Shown: positions 23,271 to 31,321 of the stretch, in pieces
Numbering within the stretch: the stretch's first letter is position 1
Layout: each line of letters begins with the position of its first letter
From: Gammaproteobacteria bacterium
GTDB lineage: Bacteria > Pseudomonadota > Gammaproteobacteria > Steroidobacterales > GCA-2729495
DNA: 64,000 bases
NCBI GenBank assembly: GCA_030583605.1
Contig: CP129466.1
Location: 1,433,001-1,497,000, forward strand
Direction of reading: 5' to 3'
Position numbers and translations under genes: made by a program
The notes under the pieces: model-generated
Told to the model about the DNA's origin: nothing
What the model saw: the letters and a program-made list of their open reading frames with translations, nothing else
The model's database searches: none

Positions 23271-23566
23271 TTCGGCGTCTTTCAGGGTCTATCTGGGTCT
23301 ATCGAAAATCACTGCTAAGTGCTTGTCCCGTATAGAGAACGTCTGTCGAGATCTATCGACATCTATCGGGGGATGCCTTCCAGTTTGACGGTAAATCTGA
23401 CGGTAAAGATCTGGCACTGACACCCTCCGAATTTTTTACCGTCAGCGCTTTGCGGTCATTGACGGTAAAAAAATATGAAGAAAAACAATACAGAACAACA
23501 ACTTAGAGAAGTTGTAGCGACCAAAACATCGTGACGGTAAAATTCTCCCGAGAGGAGGGACCGCCG
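23271..23566. promoter_or_regulatory. Left attachment/regulatory region of the mobile element
   Basis: This 296-base gap holds two sets of short repeats. TCTATC occurs at 23288, 23298, 23352 and 23362, and a variant TCTGTC at 23342, giving spacings of exactly ten bases within groups. TGACGGTAAA occurs at 23386, 23398, 23460 and 23532, with an inverted copy at 23435-23444. The inverted and direct copies at 23433-23471 make a long hairpin. The 23430-23520 part is AT-rich. These are likely integrase arm-type sites and/or operators of the integrase promoter. Confidence 0.6.
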
Positions 23567-24826
23567 ATGCTGTCCGATGGCACGCTCAGGGGCATCAAGC
23601 CCCAGGCCACCACCTACAAGATCGCCGACCGGGACGGGATGTACGTGACCGTCTCACCCAAGGGCACGATCACCTTTCGTCTCGACTACCGGCTCAACGG
23701 CCGGCGGGAGACCCTCACGATCGGCCGCTACGGATCGAAGGATGGGATCTCGCTGCTGATGGCGCGCGAGCGTTGCGTGGAAGCGCGCAAGGCGATCGCC
23801 GAAGGCCGGTCTCCGTCCCAAGAGAAGCAGCGCGAGAAGCGCAGGGCGGCCGAGGCCAAGACCTTCGAAGAGTTCACGAAGCGCTGGCTGGAAGAAGCCA
23901 GGATGGCCGAGAGCACCAAGTCGATGCGCAAGAGCATCATCGACCGGGACATCCTGCCGATGTTCTGCAATCGGCTGATGGCCGAGATCGGCGCGGAGGA
24001 CCTGCGCAACCTGTGCGCCAAGGTCAAGGCGCGCGGCGCGCCGGCCACCGCCGTGCACGTGCGCGACATCGTCAAGCAGGTGTTCGGTTTCGCGGCGCTG
24101 CACGGGGAGAAGGCGCCGAATCCCGCGGACGAAGTCGGCCCCTCATCGATCGCCACATTCGTGGCCAAGGACCGTGCGCTGTCGCCGTCCGAGATCCGCG
24201 TCATGCACCGGGTGCTGGACGCCACCGCGACCCTGCCGACCATCCGCCTGGCGCTGCGTCTGATCCTGCTGACGCTCGTGCGCAAGAGCGAACTGATCGA
24301 GGCCACCTGGGACGAGGTCGACTTCGAGAACGCCGTCTGGACGATTCCGAAGAGCCGCATGAAGGCCGGCAAGCCCCACAACGTCTACCTGTCGCAGCAG
24401 GCGCTCGACATCATGGTGGCACTACGCACGTGTGCGAGCGGCTCCAAATTCCTGCTGCCATCGCGCTACGACGCCGACCGCTGCATGTCGAAGGCGACCC
24501 TGAATCGGGTCACGCAGATCGTCGCCGAGCGCGCCAAGGAAGCGAAGCTGCCGCTGGAACCCTTCACGGTGCACGACCTGCGCCGCACCGGCTCGACGAT
24601 CCTCAACGAGCTGGGCTTCAACAGCGACTGGATCGAGAAGTGCCTGGCCCACGAGGACGGACGCTCATCGCGCGGCGTCTACAACAAGGCCGAGTACGCG
24701 GAACAGCGCCGCCACATGCTGCAAGAGTGGGCGGACATGATCGATGCCTGGGTCGCGGGGAAGACGCACACCCCGACGCTCCTGCCGCCGACGATGAAGG
24801 TGGCGACGACGGCGGCGCCGATTTGA
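23567..24826 (+). CDS. int: DUF4102-type tyrosine integrase
   Basis: This integrase of the P4/SXT-like type catalyses insertion at the guaA end. The N-terminal DUF4102 arm-binding region is followed by a core-binding domain and the catalytic domain with Arg in LVRKSELIEATW (about residue 238), HDLRRTGST (about 336), His in LAHEDG and Tyr in SRGVYNKAEY. ATG 23567 is preferred over GTG 23531 because AGGAGGG lies seven bases before it; GTG 23531 would also place the fifth TGACGGTAAA copy within the coding region. No excisionase gene is adjacent. Confidence 0.93.
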   Translation: MLSDGTLRGIKPQATTYKIADRDGMYVTVSPKGTITFRLDYRLNGRRETLTIGRYGSKDGISLLMARERCVEARKAIAEGRSPSQEKQREKRRAAEAKTFEEFTKRWLEEARMAESTKSMRKSIIDRDILPMFCNRLMAEIGAEDLRNLCAKVKARGAPATAVHVRDIVKQVFGFAALHGEKAPNPADEVGPSSIATFVAKDRALSPSEIRVMHRVLDATATLPTIRLALRLILLTLVRKSELIEATWDEVDFENAVWTIPKSRMKAGKPHNVYLSQQALDIMVALRTCASGSKFLLPSRYDADRCMSKATLNRVTQIVAERAKEAKLPLEPFTVHDLRRTGSTILNELGFNSDWIEKCLAHEDGRSSRGVYNKAEYAEQRRHMLQEWADMIDAWVAGKTHTPTLLPPTMKVATTAAPI

Positions 24827-25231
24827 GTGTTGGCGACGCAAGACCGCAAAGGGGCAGTGGTGCGACGAGTGTCGTGCGTGCCCCGCTTCGTCGGTTGTCG
24901 ACAGAAGCAACCGTCTTTCGGTTGGAAGGGTCGCTTCGGACGTCGGGTCATGAACCTGAACCGATCCTCTACTCGCGGCGATCGTAGATCCAACATCGAA
25001 CCGGAGCCTACTCACTGACACAAGACCGGCACACGAGCGAAGCGGACGTTGACGTTCGCATGCGGGTCGACTCTTGGCGGGCGCGACGGCGCAAGTATGC
25101 CCGGTCGGGGGTACCGTATCCGACCGCCGAAGCGTCGCAGTCCTCGACGTCGAACGCCGGCAACTGTTGCACCTGGAATTACCATCCTCGGAGAACGGCT
25201 GGTTAAGCACCAGACACAACAAAGGCACAGC
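24827..25231. other. Gap between integrase and Gabija-like genes
   Basis: About 405 bases without a convincing gene. A CGGTTG/CAACCG/CGGTTG set at 24892-24924 could form alternative short hairpins. The region probably holds the promoter for the downstream pair, but I see no clear -35/-10 hexamers. A 63-codon frame at 24827 has no ribosome site and no family resemblance. Confidence 0.4.
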
Positions 25232-27148
25232 ATGCAAATTGTCCGCGTCAAAGTGCGGAACTTCAGAGGAATCGCCGACGGCGAAGTTCATCTTGACGGG
25301 CACACGGTCCTCGTCGGCGACAACAACGCTGGCAAGTCGACGTTGCTCGAAGCCATCGACTTGGTGCTCGGCCCCGAGCGCCTTTCCAAGCGACCAGTGG
25401 TCGACGAGCATGACTTCTACGCTGGGTTGTACGTAGATACGGAACGGAAGGAAGTCGTCCCGATTCAGGTCGAAGTGGTGGTGGCGGGGCTGTCCGATGA
25501 CCAGCAACGGCACTTCCGCGACCACCTGGAATGGTGGGACTCGAACGACAAGAAGCTCCTTGCCGGGCCGCCAGCGATTGGCACGGACCAAGCGCATGTC
25601 TGGGCGGCATTGCGCGTCTTCTTCAACGGTTGGTACGACGTTGAAGAAGACGACTTCGCGGGGGAGACCTACTACGCCATCCCTGAACTGAACGGTGGTG
25701 GCTACGTGCGATTCACTTCCAGCGACAAGCGCAAGTGTGGGTTCCTCTTCTTGCGAACGCTTCGCACTGGCGCGCGTGCCCTGAGTCTGGAGCGAGGGTC
25801 TCTACTGGACATCATTCTGCGGCTGCAGGACACGCGTCTGAAGATGTGGGAAGACCTGTTGAGCCAGCTGCGCAAGCTGCCGGTGGGAGAGCAGGAACAA
25901 ATTGGGACGCTGCTGGCGTCGGTGCAGGAGGCTGTGCGGCACTACGTACCGTCTGATTGGGCCGAGGACCCTCACATGCGCGTGTCGGACCTCACCCGGG
26001 AAATGCTGCGACGGACGCTTACGGTCTTCATGGGGACAGGCGCGAAGCGGCTCGACGGGACGAACTATGCCGCGCCTTACCAGCACCAAGGCACTGGGAC
26101 CATCAACACGCTGGTGTTGGCGCTTCTGTCCATCATCGCCGAACTGAAGCAGAACGTGATCTTCGCGATGGAGGAGCCTGAGATTGCGCTTCCTCCCCAC
26201 ACTCAGAAGCGCATCATCAACTCGGTGAGACAGAAGTCAGCGCAGGCAATCTTCACGTCCCATTCGCCGTATGTGCTGGAGGAGTTCGAGCCCGGCCAGG
26301 TGCGAGTCTTGAAGCGCGCCAGTGGCGTACTGACGGAAACACCTGCTGCGTACCCGCCGAGCGTCAAGCCGAAGGCGTATCGGTCCGAGTTTCGCGCCCG
26401 CTTCTGCGAGGCGCTCTTGGCCAAGTACGTGCTCGTGGTCGAAGGCAAGACGGAGTTTGACGCGCTGCCGGCCGCGGCGCGACGACTGTGCGACCTCGAG
26501 CCGAACAAGTACAGGACGCTGGAAAACCTGGGCGTCGCAGTAATTGACGCTCAGGGCGAATCGAACATCGCCCCGATGGGTGGCTTCTTCAAGTCCCTAG
26601 GAAAGACCGTGTTCGCGGTGTTCGACAAGCAAGGTGCCGCGGAACTCGCTGCTATCAAGGCTGCCGTGGACCATCTGTACGAGTCTCAGACCAAGGGGTT
26701 CGAGGATCTGGTTCTGACGCAGACATCTGAGACCGCGCTGCGTGGTTACGCCGCTTCCGTGGTTAGCACCGGCGACTGGCCGCCGCACATGGATGGCAAG
26801 GCGCCTACAGCCGCAACGCCGCTCAAAGACCTGCAGGACGCCTTGCGGGGGTACTTTGCGTGGGCGAAGGGGAGCGGGGATGCTGGTGACTTGCTCGCCT
26901 CTTGCGCTACCGCCGCAGACATGCCTGAGTACGTCAGGGATGCCCTGCACGCCATTGCCAACGTCGTGGAGCCCCTGCCACCACCGCCCACAACCGCTGC
27001 GTCCGCCGCCCACGTAGCAGCGGGAACGGCCGCACCAGCGGCGGCACTTGCGAGCCCAACTGCAGCGGCTGTACCTGCCACGAGCCCCGCGCTCGCCCCG
27101 ACAACCTACGCGAAGTTTCTACCCCACCCGCCGAAGCCGACGGTATGA
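25232..27148 (+). CDS. gajA: Gabija-like OLD-family ATPase/TOPRIM nuclease (GajA-like)
   Basis: In Gabija, GajA is an ABC-type ATPase with a TOPRIM endonuclease domain that nicks or cuts phage DNA. Here Walker A is GDNNAGKST (about residues 29-37), Walker B is VIFAMEEPEIAL (about 310), and HSPYVLEEF follows. The TOPRIM part begins LVVEGKTEFDALP (about 400) and includes VFAVFDKQ. A Pro/Ala-rich tail of about 60 residues ends the 638-residue protein, longer than typical GajA. It overlaps the helicase gene by ATGA, the arrangement of class 2 OLD proteins. ATG 25232 is the start; more upstream codons encode Arg-rich low-complexity sequence. Confidence 0.85.
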   Translation: MQIVRVKVRNFRGIADGEVHLDGHTVLVGDNNAGKSTLLEAIDLVLGPERLSKRPVVDEHDFYAGLYVDTERKEVVPIQVEVVVAGLSDDQQRHFRDHLEWWDSNDKKLLAGPPAIGTDQAHVWAALRVFFNGWYDVEEDDFAGETYYAIPELNGGGYVRFTSSDKRKCGFLFLRTLRTGARALSLERGSLLDIILRLQDTRLKMWEDLLSQLRKLPVGEQEQIGTLLASVQEAVRHYVPSDWAEDPHMRVSDLTREMLRRTLTVFMGTGAKRLDGTNYAAPYQHQGTGTINTLVLALLSIIAELKQNVIFAMEEPEIALPPHTQKRIINSVRQKSAQAIFTSHSPYVLEEFEPGQVRVLKRASGVLTETPAAYPPSVKPKAYRSEFRARFCEALLAKYVLVVEGKTEFDALPAAARRLCDLEPNKYRTLENLGVAVIDAQGESNIAPMGGFFKSLGKTVFAVFDKQGAAELAAIKAAVDHLYESQTKGFEDLVLTQTSETALRGYAASVVSTGDWPPHMDGKAPTAATPLKDLQDALRGYFAWAKGSGDAGDLLASCATAADMPEYVRDALHAIANVVEPLPPPPTTAASAAHVAAGTAAPAAALASPTAAAVPATSPALAPTTYAKFLPHPPKPTV

Positions 27149-28857
27149 GCGAGGAGTGGAGCGCCGAGAAGCTGCGGTTCCTCGCCTCCGAGGGTAATGC
27201 TCTTGCGCTCGGCGGCCCCGGCGCAGGCAAGACGCACATCGCTCTGGTAAGGGCTCGCAACGAGATCCGCGACGGCGTGCTGAAGCCGGGCCAAAAGATT
27301 CTCTTTCTGAGCTTCGCTCGACCAACGGTTGCTCGCATTATTGAGAAGGCGTCAGAGCTGGTCTCGCGCGACGAGCTGCCGCACCTCGAGATCAGTACCT
27401 ACCATGGCTTCGCATGGACGATCCTGCGCAGCCACGCGTACCTTCTGAACGGCAAGGCGGCCATCCAGCTCCTGCCGCCCCCCGAGGCTGCGGCGCATCT
27501 CACCGACATCGCGAAGGACAGCCACGAAGTAGAGAAGCGCCGGCTCTTTGCCGACGAAGGGAAGCTGCACTTTGATCTGTTTGCTGGGCTAGTGGCTGAG
27601 CTATTCCAGGGCAGTAGCCGCCTAGCCGCAATCTACGCGGACGCCTATCCCATCGTCATCTTGGACGAATTTCAGGACACCAACGCGGACGAGTGGGCCA
27701 TGATTCAGCAGCTCGGCCGCGGCAGCCGACTCATCGCGCTGGCCGACCCCGAGCAGCGAATCTATGAGTTCCGCGGGGCGGACCCCAGGCGCCTGCAGGA
27801 GTTCCTGGACGCTTTCAAAGCCGAGAGCTTTGACTTCACCGGCGAAAACCACCGCAGCAGCGGAACGGACATCACCACCTACGGCAATGACCTATTGCGG
27901 GGCAAAAACAAGGGCAAGAAGTACGAGCATGTAAAGGTCCACGGGTACGGCTTCTTGGCGGGCAAGAGCCCATTCTTCAGCGCAAAGGTCGTAGTCCTCG
28001 AAGCGCTGAAACGCCTCAAGGATTTGCCGGAAAACTCCATAGCAGTCCTGGTCCCGTCCAAGCGACTGATGCTTGAACTGTCCAACTACCTGTCGTCGGC
28101 GGCGGATGGTCTTCCGGAACTCATGCACGAGGTCGCGATGGACGCCGAGCCGCCGGCGCTCTCGGCATGTGTGATTGCGGCGCTCATGGAGGGCGGAGCG
28201 GCAGACGACGTGACCAGCCGAGTTCTGCGCACCTTGTACTCGCACATACGGGGCAGGCGCGGTGGTCGTGTGACACCTCAAGGCGAGCTTGATCTGGCCG
28301 GGGCTCTGGATAGCTTTCTGGCGACTGGCAAAGTGACGGGTTCCAAGCGCAAGCTCATTGTTTCCGAGGCGCAACGGATTGCCTCCGAACGGGAGCAAAT
28401 GGTGATGACTGGAGACCCCGCCGAGGATTGGCTGCGTCTTCGCCAGTTGCTGCAAGGCTCAGCGGCGGACGCGCTTAGGCAGGTGGCAACGGACGCCAAG
28501 TTCCTGCGGCTCCTTCATCGCGGGTCTGTCTTGAGAACTGATCTTGGCGAGCTTTGGCGCGCACAGGGAAACTACCGCGGCGCGGAGGATGCGGTGCGCA
28601 ACGCACTGGCTCAGGAGCACTTCTCCTCGGTACATAAGGACTGGCGGGGAATCCACTTGATGACGATTCACAAGTCGAAGGGCAAAGAGTTCGATGAGGT
28701 CGTCATTTACGACGGCCTGTACCACCGGATACTGCGAAATCCGAAGGACGACAAGGCGGCTGCTCAGGACCTGCTCGCGCTGCGCGTAGCTGTGACACGT
28801 GCCATAAGACGCGCGAGCATCCTGACACCCAAGAAGAACCCATGCCCGTTTCTTTGA
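27145..28857 (+). CDS. gajB: Gabija-like UvrD-type helicase (GajB-like)
   Basis: GajB is a UvrD/PcrA-like protein that partners GajA. The motifs are LGGPGAGKTH (Walker A, near residue 25), FARPTVARII, a DEFQDTN motif II, ALADPEQRIYEFRGAD (motif III) and, at the C terminus, HLMTIHKSKGKEFDEVV (motif V) and ALRVAVTRAIRRA (motif VI). The 570 residues cover a compact SF1A helicase. Translational coupling to the upstream OLD protein argues that the two form one defence system. Confidence 0.85.
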   Translation: MSEEWSAEKLRFLASEGNALALGGPGAGKTHIALVRARNEIRDGVLKPGQKILFLSFARPTVARIIEKASELVSRDELPHLEISTYHGFAWTILRSHAYLLNGKAAIQLLPPPEAAAHLTDIAKDSHEVEKRRLFADEGKLHFDLFAGLVAELFQGSSRLAAIYADAYPIVILDEFQDTNADEWAMIQQLGRGSRLIALADPEQRIYEFRGADPRRLQEFLDAFKAESFDFTGENHRSSGTDITTYGNDLLRGKNKGKKYEHVKVHGYGFLAGKSPFFSAKVVVLEALKRLKDLPENSIAVLVPSKRLMLELSNYLSSAADGLPELMHEVAMDAEPPALSACVIAALMEGGAADDVTSRVLRTLYSHIRGRRGGRVTPQGELDLAGALDSFLATGKVTGSKRKLIVSEAQRIASEREQMVMTGDPAEDWLRLRQLLQGSAADALRQVATDAKFLRLLHRGSVLRTDLGELWRAQGNYRGAEDAVRNALAQEHFSSVHKDWRGIHLMTIHKSKGKEFDEVVIYDGLYHRILRNPKDDKAAAQDLLALRVAVTRAIRRASILTPKKNPCPFL

Positions 28858-29028
28858 CGGCGCCGGCAGTGCCTGTCGAGGCTACTGGGGTCCATGCGTC
28901 GAATCCCGGGTGTGGCCCGCCCAAGGCCCTTCACGTCGCCGAAGTCCTGGTGCGATTCGGTCGATCGTCGCTCCCTGTACTAACGGGCTAGCACGTCGAA
29001 CGATTCTTCGCGTACGTTGCCCGGCTAG

Positions 29029-29493
29029 CTAGCTCCTCATCGGCCGACACGTCCGCTTTCGGACATCCGGCGTCGGCGACTTCTTCACCCCGTTGCTCCC
29101 AGCCTGCCGGCGGCTCTGCAGCCAGGCCAACACCTCGGCCAGGTCCCACACCACGCAGCGCGCGGTGAGATAGAACCGCTGGGGGAATTCCCCGCGGCGC
29201 TCCAGCTCGTAGATCGTCGAGTCCGCCAGCGGGACGATCTGACGTAGCTCGCTGCGGCGGATCGTGCGCCGCAACCCCTTGGGATCGGTCGGCGCCGCCT
29301 TGTACAGATCCCGGATCGCGCGCGCGTCGAACGCGCCCAAGGGCTCGGACTCGCGCACCGCCTCCCCAAGCAGCGCAGCGCCATCTCGATCGGCAGCAGC
29401 ATCGGCATCGACGACGCCGTCGAGCCGCGAAGACGCCGCCTTCGTAGTACCGGCCGCCCGCGTCGCGTCCGTGAACTGATTCCCGCGTTTCAT
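29029..29493 (-). CDS. AlpA-family DNA-binding regulator
   Basis: The C-terminal half has the AlpA/MerR-like winged-helix pattern: SELRQIVPLADSTIYELE, GEFPQRFYL and VVWDLAEVLAWLQSR. Such proteins often control excision or transfer genes of integrated elements. The N-terminal half (about 85 residues) is Ala-rich without a recognised domain. The frame opens further upstream, but ATG 29493 avoids an Arg-rich leader and puts an inverted 25-base element (29681-29705) in its promoter region. It diverges from the sigma-like gene. Confidence 0.75.
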   Translation of the reverse strand: MKRGNQFTDATRAAGTTKAASSRLDGVVDADAAADRDGAALLGEAVRESEPLGAFDARAIRDLYKAAPTDPKGLRRTIRRSELRQIVPLADSTIYELERRGEFPQRFYLTARCVVWDLAEVLAWLQSRRQAGSNGVKKSPTPDVRKRTCRPMRS

Positions 29494-29823
29494 CCGCACC
29501 CCCGTCTTGGGTCCAGGAGCCTCCACAGCGTCCCCGACCAACTCTCCGAATCGTCGACCTCGCGCACCGCCACCGACTCGGCGGAGCGCGATCCCCAGGC
29601 CTCGACGTGGCATCCGGGCGTTTCTCGCCATGGATCGCCGGCTTTCGCCATCTATCGCCTGGCCCCTTGGTCTCCGGTTACGGAATCCGGCGCAAAAGTG
29701 TCGGGAACCATCGATCACCCCTGCCGCCGCTGTCGGCCCTACGAATTAGGTCGCCTGTCGCTCTTTTCCTTCCGCTGACCTTCGCTCGATCTCCTCCCCG
29801 TCCGGCAACCGACGGGGAGAGCC
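29494..29823. promoter_or_regulatory. Divergent control region with 25-base element and SD-hiding hairpin
   Basis: Between the AlpA-like and sigma-like genes, 29681-29705 reads on the minus strand as CCCGACACTTTT-N6-GGATTCCG-type sequence, matching 21 of 25 positions of a second copy at 30415-30439 upstream of parA. At 29794-29819, CTCCCCGTC and GACGGGGAG form a 9-bp stem with an 8-base loop, and the right arm contains the ribosome site GGGGAG of the sigma-like gene (ATG 29824). Both could mediate autoregulation. Confidence 0.5.
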
Positions 29824-30414
29824 ATGGCGCTCAAGGCAGGAGAGGGTCTCCAGCGATGGGAGATCGCGGTCACGAAGAAGCTGGTGGGCGAGTTCAGAAG
29901 GCGATCGCGAAGCCTCGCCCGGGAGGAGTTCGACGATCTGGTCCAGGAGTGCCTGGCGCACTGGATCGTGGTGCGACGGAAGCTCGCGCCCGATCCCGAT
30001 GCGCCACCCGTGGGCTACATGGCGCATGTCATCCGCAACAAGCTCACGGATCTGATCCGGGAGCGGGAAGCTGATAAGCGCGCCGGCGAGCAGGAGGCGC
30101 TGTCGCTCGATGCCGCGCTCGACGGCTCGGACGATGGCCTGACGCTCGCCGACCTGCTGGCCGACGAGGAGTCGGCCCAGCAGGACGAGGCCGGTGCCGT
30201 CGACCGCCACCACGCGCGCATCGACATCGGCCGCGCCCTGGCTAGGTTGACGCCGGCCCAGCGACAGTTGTGCCAGATGCTCGGCGAGGAGGGGCTGACC
30301 GTCAAAGAGGCCGCCGAGCGGCTCCGAATCCACCGCGGCACCCTGTACGAGGAGATCAAGCGCATCCGTCGGGTGTTCGCAGATCAGGGGCTTGGCGACT
30401 ATCTGAAGGAGTAG
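29824..30414 (+). CDS. Sigma-70-like RNA polymerase sigma factor
   Basis: This 196-residue protein has a region-2-like N terminus (FDDLVQECLAHWIVV, YMAHVIRNKLTDLIRERE) and a region-4 HTH at the C terminus (LARLTPAQRQLCQMLGEEG and VKEAAERLRIHRGTLYEEI). The middle is acidic (DGSDDGLTLADLLADEESA). Its place between the AlpA-like and parA genes suggests that it controls the element. Its own ribosome site lies within a hairpin, and near-identical 25-base elements flank it on both sides. Its target promoters are not established. Confidence 0.7.
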   Translation: MALKAGEGLQRWEIAVTKKLVGEFRRRSRSLAREEFDDLVQECLAHWIVVRRKLAPDPDAPPVGYMAHVIRNKLTDLIREREADKRAGEQEALSLDAALDGSDDGLTLADLLADEESAQQDEAGAVDRHHARIDIGRALARLTPAQRQLCQMLGEEGLTVKEAAERLRIHRGTLYEEIKRIRRVFADQGLGDYLKE

Positions 30415-30475
30415 CCCGACACTTTTTCACGCGATTCCGTATGCCTGAGGACCGACCTGAATCGGCACGGAATCG
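30415..30475 (+). promoter_or_regulatory. parA leader: 25-base element and inverted repeat at the start codon
   Basis: The first 25 bases (30415-30439) match the minus-strand element at 29681-29705: CCCGACACTTTT is identical, six bases vary, and GATTCCG is identical. In addition CGATTCCGT (30432-30440) and ACGGAATCG (30467-30475) form a perfect 9-base inverted repeat whose right arm ends directly before the parA ATG. This looks like an operator or translational control site. Confidence 0.5.
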
Positions 30476-31321
30476 ATGATCAAGTTCACCATCACCAGCA
30501 CCAAGGGCGGCGTCGGCAAGACGACGCTCACGGCCAACCTCGGCGCCCTGCTGGCCGACATGGGGCTGCGCGTCCTGCTCGTCGACGCCGACGTCCAACC
30601 CTCGCTGTCGAAGTACTTCCCGCTGGCGGCAGCGCAGCCGGCAGCCGGCCTCACCGAGGTGATCCTGCGAGGCGAGGTCACCGCCGCGTGCATCACGGCC
30701 ACGGTCTTCCCGAACCTCGACATCGTCGTGTCGGACGATCCCGAGGGCCATCTTCCCAACTGGCTGCTCAACCGGATCGACCGCGGCTTCCGATTGCGTT
30801 TCGCCCTGCAGGCTGCCGTCGTGGCGAACGCCTATGACTGCGTCCTGATCGACACGCAGGGCGCCATCGGCCCCCTGCAGGACGCGGCCCTCATGGCCGC
30901 CGACATCCTCGTCTCACCGATCACGCCCGAGGTTCTGTCCGCGCGCGAGTTCAAGGACGGCACGATGGAACTGCTCGAGCGCCTGGAGCCGGGCAGCGCC
31001 CTGGGCGCCACGCTCGGGCCGGTGAAGGCCGTGATCTACCGGCAGGACCGCACGGCCGACGCCCGTCTCATCGCGAGCGGCATCCGCGAGGACTTCATCC
31101 GCCTGAAGGGCAGAGTGTCGGTGCTCGACACCGTCGTGCCGCACGCCAAGGCCTACAAGGAGGCGGCCACTCTGCGGATCCCGGTGCACCGGCACGAGCC
31201 TCGGCGCGAGGGCGTGATGCCGAGCGCGTCCACGGTGATGCACCAGCTCGCCTGGGAGCTGATTCCCAGCCTTCAGGGCGTTCAGGCCGGCGACTCCGCT
31301 GCCGAGGAACGATCGGCATGA
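30476..31321 (+). CDS. parA: ParA-family partition ATPase
   Basis: ParA proteins move or stabilise the excised element at cell division. The deviant Walker A motif TKGGVGKTT lies at about residues 9-17, Walker A' includes LLVDADVQPSLSK, and DCVLIDTQGAIG is Walker B. Length is 281 residues. The gene overlaps parB by ATGA. Soj/ParA near the left end is common in ICEs of the SPI-7/ICEclc/PAPI type. Confidence 0.9.
   Translation: MIKFTITSTKGGVGKTTLTANLGALLADMGLRVLLVDADVQPSLSKYFPLAAAQPAAGLTEVILRGEVTAACITATVFPNLDIVVSDDPEGHLPNWLLNRIDRGFRLRFALQAAVVANAYDCVLIDTQGAIGPLQDAALMAADILVSPITPEVLSAREFKDGTMELLERLEPGSALGATLGPVKAVIYRQDRTADARLIASGIREDFIRLKGRVSVLDTVVPHAKAYKEAATLRIPVHRHEPRREGVMPSASTVMHQLAWELIPSLQGVQAGDSAAEERSA

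Noticed and set aside
23250..23290. tRNA gene as the integration site
   Set aside because: No tRNA structure is present at the element's left end; the guaA 3' end itself is the likely site.
24827..25018. 63-codon frame right after the integrase
   Set aside because: No ribosome site, unusual composition and no similarity known to me; an excisionase was considered but the sequence lacks an HTH.
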